Notes under the pieces: model-generated
What the model was told of the DNA's origin: nothing
The model's database searches: none
Seen by the model: only the letters and a program-made list of their open reading frames with translations
Translations under genes and position numbers: made by a program
Assembly: GCF_002127325.2 (NCBI RefSeq)
Contig: NC_035433.2
Location: forward strand, 94,008,033 to 94,072,032
Length of the DNA stretch: 64,000 bases
DNA from: Helianthus annuus
Lineage: Eukaryota; Streptophyta; Magnoliopsida; Asterales; Asteraceae
Reading direction: 5' to 3'
Shown here: positions 56,601 to 64,000 of the stretch, one piece after another
Layout of the letters: the number at the start of each line of letters is the position of its first letter
How positions within the stretch are numbered: the stretch's first letter is position 1

Positions 56601-58342
56601 TTTTTAACACAAGAACAAATACATAAAAGATAGTGACTTGTACTTGTGCGATACAAGTCTAGTAACTAACGCTAATAAAACACGTTTAGGTCACGACGCT
56701 AGATAAGCAAAAACCGGTGAAGTTTTCGGCGCAAGGAACGCAAAGTTGTGAGTTCATGCTCCCCCTTTTCTTTTAACTGTTTTCAGTTTTATAACTTCGG
56801 GGGTGAAATACATGTTACTAAATGTTTACAGAAAAATCCCAACTTTTAATCTTTTACATACTTTTAAACTTGGGGAAAATACATGAGTTATGGTATGATG
56901 GATACAAGAACTGAGAAATGATACCAGAAATCGTGTCACGAATAGGGTACCATAAGCACCATTAATCGTGTACATACTAAGACCGCAGAACAAAAGGTTA
57001 GATCTAATGGGTTTTCGGGCAGCCACACTCTTGGTGAAAACTAGTACCGAGTAGTGCTTTTGTGTCTTAGTCGTGAATCGACAACTAGAAAAATGCCTAT
57101 GGTTTGGATGCTTCCTATGTCGTGTCACATGTTAATGGCCTTGCAACCCATTAACAACCTTGATACATATAGAAATACGTGATTTATACAAGATACATAC
57201 CATGTTTTTCATACAAAGTATACGAACGTTCAATACAAGAACTGCATGAATTCACACCAACATTATGTTGACGTTTTCCAAAAACTCACATGTATTTCAG
57301 GTAACTAAAGTGGATATGCACGTGGTCTTACCCTTGCTCCTGGACGTTGTTTATGTTTATCCTTAAATAAAGTTGTAAACTTTCAGACAATATGCTGTCT
57401 CATGATGTAAACACTTAATCTATGTTTTCAGTAATGTAATGTTTTGGGTATTTGAAGTCATTTTTACGAGCATGTAGTATGTTTACCTTTCGTATGCAAT
57501 GAGAACCTTTCATGATCACATCTCGTGCTTCCGCCTAAGAAAGGGGTGTGGCACGAGTAGTGTTGAAGTTCCTTAAGAAACTCTTTTCCCGATTCGGTAC
57601 ACCAAAAGCCTTAATTAGTGACCGTGGTACTCACTATTGCAATGCATTGATGGAAAAAATGCTTACACGCTACGGAGTCACTCATCGTTTGTCTACCGCA
57701 TACCATCCACAGACAAGTGGTCAAGTGGAGAATGCAAATCGTGGTATCAAACGAATCTTAGAGAAAACCGTTGGTAAGAATAGGAAGGATTGGTCCGACA
57801 AGCTAGACGATGCATTGTGGGCATTTCGAACCGCCTACAAGACACCTTTAGGAACTACACCATTCATGATCGTCTATGGAAAAGCTTGTCACCTTCCCGT
57901 AGAGTTAGAACATAGAGCGCTTTGGGCATTGAAAACCGTTAACCTTGACATGACCGAAGCCGCTAGGAAGCGTTTCTTTCGAATCCATGAGCTTAAGGAG
58001 CTTAGGGATGCGGCTTATGCTCGATTGTTGGGAATTAAGGAGAAGACGAAAGCTTCACATGATAGGAAGCTAAGGAAGGTTAAGGAATTTAGTAAAGGTG
58101 ATAAAGTACTTCTCTACAATTCAAGATTGAAGTTGTTTGCGGGGAAGTTGAAATCAAAGTGGTCGGGACCGTATATGGTTCATTACCTGTTTCCGTACGG
58201 AGCGGTGGAGATTATGGATGAATCGGATGGCCGGAGTTGGAAGGTGAATGGCCATCGATTGAAGCACCACATTGGAGGAGCAACAGACAAGAACGAGATG
58301 GAGGAAACTCCTCTCGAAATTCCATCAAAAGCCGCCACTTAG
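53676..58342 (+). pseudogene. pol: Integrase of E0, split by solo LTR E8
   Basis: Piece 1 (53676-54188) follows a stop at 53673-53675. The zinc region has His residues in GGHYGAYTT and the pair CDACQGTG. The first core Asp is in VWGIDFMGPFP; a frameshift lies at about 54105-54120. Piece 2 (57559-58342) has the second Asp in ALISDRGTHYCN, Glu in SGQVENANRGIKRI, and a GPY block (KWSGPYMVHYLFP, about 58165), ending at TAG 58340-58342. The last residues are ETPLEIPSKAAT. Without E8 and one TSD copy the pieces join without further loss. Confidence 0.88.
54189..57553 (+). repeat. E8: solo LTR (3,365 bp) of an E1-related chromovirus
   Basis: TGTAACAACT...GGTGTGGCA, TSD CGAGT at 54184-54188 and 57554-57558. 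Homologous along its length to the E1 LTR, with E4 and E5 removed (for example 54640-54800 with 13045-13215, 56760-56815 with 48445-48515). No internal region, so it is the product of LTR-LTR recombination. No gene inside; small open frames are LTR sequence. Confidence 0.93.
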
Positions 58343-58821
58343 TGCTTTGGGATGAAATCCCAAGTGTAGAGTATGTACCGTTAGTAAATTTTGTCATTTT
58401 TCGTAGTTTTTCGTATTTTTGTTTCGTGTGTTTGAGTAATTTTGCAGGAATCGTACCATTGAGGAGCTGAAATTGCAATGAAAACGACATTCCAGGTAAG
58501 TCCCAACACTTTGAAATAATTTGGGATGGGTTTGGGAAGGTGTGGTAATACTTAGAAAATTTTCCAAGGCATAAAACTCAATTTTTACGCAACCTTCTGT
58601 CCAAAATGTGCCTTCGCGTCACGCCACACCAAACAGCCTCACCTGTGGCGCTACGCCAGCCTTAAGTCCAAAAAGTCCTTCTGAACCTTGCCTTCGCGTC
58701 GCGCCACCACATTTAGCCCTACCTGTCGCGTCACACAACCCCTATACCTGAACCCCCATTTTTGAACCACCCCGTGGTGGCACGTCATGGTAATCATGTG
58801 TCCCTGTAGCGCGAGCGACGG

Positions 58822-58829
58822 TATAAAAG
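58822..58829 (+). promoter_or_regulatory. Possible internal TATA box of E0
   Basis: TATAAAAG in a C/A-rich setting similar to the TATA region of the E0 LTR (TATAAAAA at 63127-63134). It would lie 1.4 kb before the third ORF. Confidence 0.4.
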
Positions 58830-59105
58830 AACGAATAAAGCCTAGCGTTTCACCGTTTTTCCCCAAACTCACCAAAACTCTTATCTTCTTCACCCCACCG
58901 CCGAAAACCCTTCAACCACCCTAAAGTCACCATATCTCCTCCGATTCACCATCATTTTCTACCATTTTTCCACCTATGTGATCGGGTTTCAACAGTGAAT
59001 CAAACCCACTGAACCAAACTCGCATTGAACCGCTGCTTTTACTCCGGTTCGGGACCCACCATTAACGAAAATTTCAAGTTTTCTTGCAAACTTCAAGTGA
59101 TTCTG

Positions 59106-60056
59106 GTATGTTTTTCTGCTTTAATCTCTTATATTCGTTTATTAGATAGTTTATTGGGGTCCGTATGTCTTGTTGAGTCAGCCTTGTCGAGTCAGTTCAT
59201 AGGTCCCATATTGAGTTCAGTCGAGTCGAGTCTTTGTTTGGGTTCGTTGGTTCGTTGGTCAGGAGTTGAGTGAGTGTCAAATCTTGTTGAATGATCAGTT
59301 TTGTCAGTTCTGTCATTGAAGTCTTGTGTCTTCGAGTCTTATGTTTTGTGTCTAGCCATGTATTGGGCTCGAGTTAGTCGCGAGTTGAGATATGTTAGTA
59401 TTATTGATGGGTGCGGCTGGTTATGGTTATGGCAAGTAAGACATTGATTTGCTGATTCGTGATCCTATTTCATTATGACATTTTATAATCAAATCCTCGA
59501 CTCATGTCTCGCGTTAGGTGGTCAAATTAGTGTTGTTATATGGGTGCGGGTGCTTCTTGGTTTGGTAATATTGAATGTGCTTTACTTGATGATTGACTGG
59601 TTTGGGGTATTGACGCATAGAGTTTCGACCTTGAACAATGAAACAAAATTTTTGCAACGGTAAAAACCTCCTTTAACTAGGCGGAATTTTTCGAAGCTGA
59701 ATTTGTTTTCAAACTAATAAATGGCTGATTTTTAAGCAAGATTGGACGTCAATGTTTTGGTTAGGCACTCGATTTAATTGCGGACAATTAAAGTGCCGGA
59801 GGGGGGTAGTGTACATTGAGTCCAATTTAGTGGCTTTGTGTCGTTTTAGTTTAGTTTGAGTCGTTCTTTGTCGGTCTTGGGTTTACTTACGCGTACAAGT
59901 GATTTAGGCTCGCCCGTACTCAATCTCCATTCGGGCGAGTTTAATTATCACTTAGCATTTGTAAAAAGGTAACCCGGTTTTTATTTCAACTTTATTTTTC
60001 AGAATTAGCCGCGAATGAAATGCTATACGGCTATTCTAATTTTGTTTCGAATAAAG

Positions 60057-60131
<75 letters not shown>

Positions 60132-60228
60132 AAAAAAATTCAAAAAAATTAAAAAATTAAAAGTACCAAAAATAGTTTGTTATTATTGATTGTTTGCTTG
60201 TTTTGTCTTGTTAATATCTGTTTTGCAG
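59106..60228 (+). other. Possible intron before the E0 third ORF (1,123 nt)
   Basis: GTATGTTTTT donor and TTTTGCAG acceptor, T-rich body, ATG of the third ORF at 60231. Spliced expression of the env-like ORF is plausible for Athila-type elements; here it is only a sequence-based guess. Confidence 0.4.
60061..60129. repeat. (TA)n microsatellite, about 34 units
   Basis: Uninterrupted TA repeat within the E0 spacer. Confidence 0.97.
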
Positions 60229-60230
60229 AC

Positions 60231-61308
60231 ATGGCTAGCAGTTCACGCAGCGGAAGGGCCCGAAAAAGGGGCGCGGATCAGACAGCACCACAACACGATC
60301 CACCCCAGCAAGACCCGGTTCCACAGGAGACCCCGATTGGGTAGGCAAGTTTTTGAGATGAATATGGCGAGGTTTGCCATAGTGTCGGGGTTTTATACTG
60401 AGGAAGAGGTGAGACAGCCAAGATTTTTGACTAGTTTGTGGGATGCTTATTCTACTGCTAGGGATCATAGTGTTGGGAGTACTGAGCTGCGAAATTTCTG
60501 GAAGACGATATCCGACCACCCATTCATGGTGATGAACCTGATCACTTCGGTTCGTAACCCGGTTTATCGGTATGTTTTAAAGATTTTGTCTACTACATTG
60601 GTGGGTCATAAATATGCGGAGAATAAGGCGAATTGGATCGAGCTGTTCATTCTCATGTGCCGGGTGGAGAACCATGAGATGAACTTGGCTACGGTGTTAG
60701 CAGACTCGTTCAGCAGGGGTCGTCGAGGAGGTCATCGTGATGGGTTGGCTATGGGCCTTTATATTACTCGGGTTGCACAAAATTTGGGGGTGTTTGCCAA
60801 GTATGTTCCTCAATTTCTACATAAGGGACCCAAGACGATGATGTTTAGGATTAAAGAGTTACAGCAGACAGGTATAGTGTCGTGGACTGAGCCCGGCTGG
60901 GAGCCGATTAGGCAGGGTCCGCAGGTGCAGCCGCCAGAGGGACATCCAGCTAAGGATGTGATGATTCAGGTTGACCCTACAGACCGACAGCGGCCACCAC
61001 AGAGACACGAGCTACCAGCACACCAGTACCCCCACAGGCAGCCACCACCTGAGCCTCTCACGTTGCAGTCGTTCTCTGGCTATGTGGAGCAGAGATTTGA
61101 CAGGTTGGAGTATCTTATTCATTCGATTCAGTTGGGTCAGGAGAGGCAGGATGATGCTCTCAGGTACATGATGAGCACTCACATGATGGGGATTCCAGAC
61201 TTCTTTCAGCGGAGACAGCAGGGTAGCTCGGCTGGTGCTGGTGAGAGGTTTTATCCGGATCCCCCATTCCGTGTATTTGGTGAGGGTAGCAGTGGTGCAG
61301 GTGGATGA
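60231..61308 (+). pseudogene. Third ORF of E0, in the Athila env-like position
   Basis: I do not recognise a domain. The likely start is ATG 60231 (MASSSRSGRARKRG), directly after a splice-acceptor-like TTTTGCAG. That frame stops at about 60342, and the long frame from about 60310 to 61308 is a different one, so one frameshift lies in 60300-60345. The long frame reads FEMNMARFAIVSGFYTEEE and KYAENKANWIELFILMC, then a Pro/Gln/His-rich stretch (about 60960-61060), a helical segment (GYVEQRFDRLEYLIHSIQL) and a Gly/Ser-rich end. No clear membrane segment or signal peptide is seen in the true frame. Its position after pol matches Athila env-like genes, but sequence alone does not show an envelope role. 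A nucleic-acid-binding or structural role is equally possible. Confidence 0.7.
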
Positions 61309-62690
61309 TAGGAGGGCAATGAGGAGACTGCCAGTGATCATGAGGAGGACTAGTGTGGGGATGAGACGAGGATGCAGCAGCTGACTATATCTTTTGTTTG
61401 ATTTTTCTTTTATGCTGTTTTTGATCCTCATTTGTTGATCTGTACTTATACTGATACACGTTAAATAGGTTGGTTGGGTAGGATGGGCTGGTTTGTGTTG
61501 AAACTGATAATTTTGGATGATATATATTATGATATGTTGGTAGTTTGTTGATGGTGATTGATAGGTTGATTGTTTAGCCACTTTCGTTCGTGTGTCCGAG
61601 TTAGGAATTGTTTGCTGAGCGCGTACGGATTGGAGGGCATATGTATAATTGACTGGCACTTTGACAGTCTCACATATTAGGGACAGTGCAATCTTTAAGT
61701 GTGGGGATGGGATACATTTAAATAATCGAGTCATAAATATGAAAAATACAAAAAAATTAAAAAAGTTTGAAAAACCAAAAGAATTGAAAAATCAGAAAAA
61801 TGTCTTTCAAATAAAGAAGTTTGCAAATAAAAAGCAGAAAATGATAGAAAAGATGAGTTTTTGCTTGGGTTCAAATAATAATAATAAGAGATTTAAATAA
61901 ATCGAGCTTGTGTCTAGTTAGGGATATGTGAATAGGCCCGGGTTTGGTTTTAGGTCCCTTTGAGTTAATACACCTAAATTGTCGGTCTGCTAATGGGTTT
62001 TCATCTGGGAAATATGGGAAATTGAAACCGCCAATAAGAGTATACGGGACACCGTTATAAGTTAAAACCGTTAGAATTTTTTATCATGAAAAAAATGAAA
62101 AAGAAATAGAAAAAAATGAGCTAGAAACTGAATGAAAGTTGCGCAGTTCTATGTAGTCTGGGTTGGGGATAGTGACTTTACAATCGGATTACCTCTAGGG
62201 TGTGTGAAATCGACCTTGCAAAGAAAAGTAAAAAGTACCGAAGCCTAAGTAATCCGAGTTGGGGATAGCGACTCTACAGCCAGAATGCCTCTTGGTTAGG
62301 GAAAGCAACGCCTACGCTCATTGAAAGAAAAAAAAGTGAAGAAAAAGAAAAAAAATGTGATTTTAAATTCTCTTGGTTTTGATATAAGTCAGTTGGGAAT
62401 TGGTCCAGTGATCTTTCCTTTAGTTCTATAAGCTTGAGGCAGGAGTAGGTGGACCGTAGATTCTAGCGTGAGACCCTAGGTAGATTGACCGCACTTAAAT
62501 TAAATTCACATGATAAGGGCTTAAGATCAGATTTGGGTTTGAAGGGACAAATATATTCGCAATCACAGCTAATGCAAGCTTTGGTTTTAATAAAATATAA
62601 ATATGTTTTTAAACCCGAGTAAAAATTCATCTCTGATTCCGTTGCATAATTCTTTTTCGAGGACGAAAAAAGAGTAAGTATGGGGATATT
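61309..62690 (+). other. 3' non-coding region of E0 with PPT and hairpin
   Basis: An internal PPT-like tract AAGTGTGGGGATGGG at about 61698-61712 is preceded by GGGACAGTGC. A-rich low-complexity runs lie at 61740-61900. The hairpin TTTTTCGAGGACGAAAAA is at 62653-62670 and the PPT, AAGTATGGGGATATT, at 62676-62690. Two similar blocks with GTTGGGGATAG and ATGCCTCTT/TTACCTCTA (62160-62305) suggest a local duplication. No gene. Confidence 0.65.
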
Positions 62691-63181
62691 TGATGTATTG
62701 CAAAATACATCTCTTATTCGTGTTCAGTTTGTATAGTTTTCCGTTATTTTTAGTTTCGTTTTAGTTAGAATGTGCATACTATTGATCAATTCGAGTTTTC
62801 CAGGTCTTGATGCTTAAATGTACTGGAAATTGAGTGAAAACGAGCCATAATGCTGAAACACCAAGTCCCGGAACAAGTTGGAAAGGAGTTAGAATTATTT
62901 TGGAGTTTTTGGGATGTTAGAGCTGGAAAAAGGACGCAACAGTCTGTGAAAAAAGCATTGTCGCGCTATGCCACCATGATTTAGCTTGGCCGTGGCACCC
63001 CACCACCAATTATTTAATGATTTCTGGAATTTTTAGGTGTCGCGCTGCGCGACTTCAAGGGCATTTACCCGTCGCGATGCGACGGGGGTAATTTACGAGA
63101 ATTCTCCGCCATCGATTAGGGTTTACTATAAAAACTCAAGAAACTCATATTAAACCCTAACTACGAATTGAGAGCATTGAA
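62691..63181 (+). repeat. 3' LTR of E0, first 491 bp
   Basis: Starts TGATGTATTGCAAAATACATC directly after the PPT; the first bases contain the inverted repeat TGTATTGCAAAATACA. TATA box TATAAAAA at 63127-63134. Interrupted by E9 at 63182. The TGATG start is shared with E4 and E7. Confidence 0.75.
63127..63134 (+). promoter_or_regulatory. TATA box of the E0 LTR
   Basis: TATAAAAA, followed by a C/A-rich stretch typical of a plant 5' UTR start, then cut by E9. Confidence 0.5.
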
Positions 63182-64000
63182 TGTCACACCCTGGCTTTGC
63201 GGAAGCGTGGGTTTATTTGGTGTGACTTCTTAATACCATAGCTTAATCACCACAAAGCTATATGAAATTAAAACGATGATGATCATCCATTACTTCACGT
63301 TTTAAAAATAAACTACCACAACATTGTTTTCAAACGTCGACACATGCCACGAAAATACAACCCAACAAAATAAAATCTTGTTCATAAGACACAACCACAA
63401 ACTTGAAATACACACCGTTTAAGACTTGTGACTCGTCCAGGTAAAAGTCACAACCCCTAAACTTGGATGACATCACCCTTCTTACGCAGCTTGAAAACAT
63501 AGCATACCTCGTCAGATCCCTAATTCCCTGAAATACATGAAAGTTGAAAAATTAACAAAAGTTGAGCGAGTTCATGTGAAAGTGAGTATGTAAAAACCTT
63601 TGTAATACATTTGTATGTATGAAATCCCTGGTATGTAGCAAATAAGGAAAAAGAGATCACCATTGGTTTGCAAGGCCAATGATATGTGTGAAGTGCAGTA
63701 GGAAGACTCAAACCTAGCAGATTTTTTACGTTGGGCTCAAAGTCACCCCGAGGTTCGTACTGTTGGGCCTGGGGTTGGGCTCGCGACACCCAGATAGATC
63801 TACCGCTAATGAACCTCGGTCCTATAATGAGGATTAATGGCCTCTAGTTTCCGCCTACCCACTCACATAATCTAAGTAGTAACCCTCCTTACGCTAACCA
63901 TACCATGTGTAAAAGTATTCGTAATCATTGTAACATGTATTTCACCCCCGAAGTATAAAAACTGAAAACACTTAAGAGAAAAGGGGGACATGAACTCACA
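63182..64000 (-). repeat. E9: LTR of the E1 family, inverted, running off the right edge
   Basis: TGTCACACCCTGGC... is the reverse complement of an E1-type LTR end. Aligned with 48430-49274 in inverted orientation, including a shared CTTCGGGGGTGAA block (63940-63955) and the region coding the shared small frame at 63520-63789. The left TSD copy would be TTGAA (63177-63181). Whether it is a solo LTR or the end of a full element cannot be seen. Confidence 0.85.

Larger units (their letters stand above)
58343..60228 (+). other. E0 spacer between pol and the third ORF; possible internal promoter and intron
   Basis: No coding frame. The stretch 58600-58760 has repeated CGCGTC(A)CGCCAC-type words, resembling the composition of the E0 LTR at 62955-63090. 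A TATA box is at 58822-58829, then a C/A-rich segment like a plant 5' UTR (58860-58990). A good splice donor, TTCTG|GTATGTTTTT, is at 59105/59106, and an acceptor, CTGTTTTGCAG, ends at 60228, three bases before an ATG. A (TA)n run is at 60061-60129. Confidence 0.5.
49275..63181 (+). mobile_element. E0: Athila-type Ty3/gypsy element, decayed, host of E1, E8 and E9
   Basis: The oldest layer. Order on plus: gag (to 51246), protease (51250-51975), RT-RNase H (51908-53675), integrase (53676-58342, split by E8), a 1.9-kb spacer, a third ORF at 60231-61308 in the position of the Athila env-like gene, a 1.4-kb non-coding region, hairpin and PPT (62653-62690), and the start of the 3' LTR (62691-63181), cut by E9. 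The gag start and 5' LTR are not in the window to the right of E1; they should lie left of the window. It has many stops and shifts, so it cannot be active. Confidence 0.88.

Noticed and set aside
60190..60260. Hydrophobic N-terminus resembling a signal peptide on the third Athila ORF
   Set aside because: The frame there starts at a non-ATG codon inside a T-rich, intron-like stretch before a TTTTGCAG acceptor; the likely start is the ATG at 60231 in another frame.
1..64000. Host gene, tRNA, rRNA or endogenous pararetrovirus
   Set aside because: All coding similarity that I could find belongs to LTR retrotransposons; no tRNA or rRNA-like sequence was noticed apart from primer-binding sites.

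Overview
This window is a nest of plant LTR retrotransposons. I found no host gene, RNA gene, CRISPR array or bacterial feature. The signs are polyproteins of the Ty1/copia and Ty3/gypsy superfamilies, primer-binding sites (PBS) matching initiator tRNA-Met or tRNA-Asp, polypurine tracts (PPT), and LTRs beginning TG and ending CA with 5-bp target-site duplications (TSD). The Gag types are ones I associate with Asteraceae (lettuce, sunflower, chrysanthemum relatives). That taxonomic call is from recall and is of moderate confidence. The local DNA is typical of gene-poor heterochromatin in a large plant genome.

Elements are labelled E0 to E9. E0 is a decayed Athila-type Ty3/gypsy element (49275-63181, + strand), cut at its gag end by E1. 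E1 is a Tekay-like chromovirus; its 5' part lies left of the window, the end of its pol is at 12463-12543, and its 3' LTR is split into three pieces (12579-13989, 20384-21240, 47539-49274). E2 is a Sirevirus-like Ty1/copia element (1-12462, - strand) inserted in the E1 pol gene. E3 is a close relative (1330-8743, - strand) inserted in E2. E4 (13990-20378, +) and E5 (21241-47533, +) are both inserted in the E1 LTR. E6 (21522-29605, +) sits inside the 5' LTR of E5, and E7 (35917-42392, -) sits inside the E5 RNase H region. E8 is a solo LTR (54189-57553) in the E0 integrase. E9 is an inverted LTR (63182 to the right edge) in the E0 3' LTR.

By content: E5 and E0 are autonomous-type elements (gag, pol), both broken by stops, frameshifts and insertions. 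E2 and E3 encode only one giant Gag-like protein (about 1,260 codons, two zinc knuckles, a helical middle) and no pol in view. E4 and E7 encode only gag remnants plus an aspartic protease and share the tRNA-Asp PBS of Athila elements. E6 has an open gag and wreckage of pol, yet its two 2,562-bp LTRs differ at only 4 positions by my reading, so it moved recently. Any mobility of E2, E3, E4, E6 or E7 would have needed reverse transcriptase and integrase from related autonomous elements.

The most unusual signals are: iterated 11-14 bp motifs placed both upstream of the LTR TATA box and in the leader of E2 and E3, with a different motif spelling in each element; a short hairpin just before the PPT in three chromovirus elements and in Athila; extra PPT-like tracts inside the Athila-type elements; a possible 81-nt intron in the E6 gag; and a possible internal promoter plus intron ahead of the third Athila ORF.
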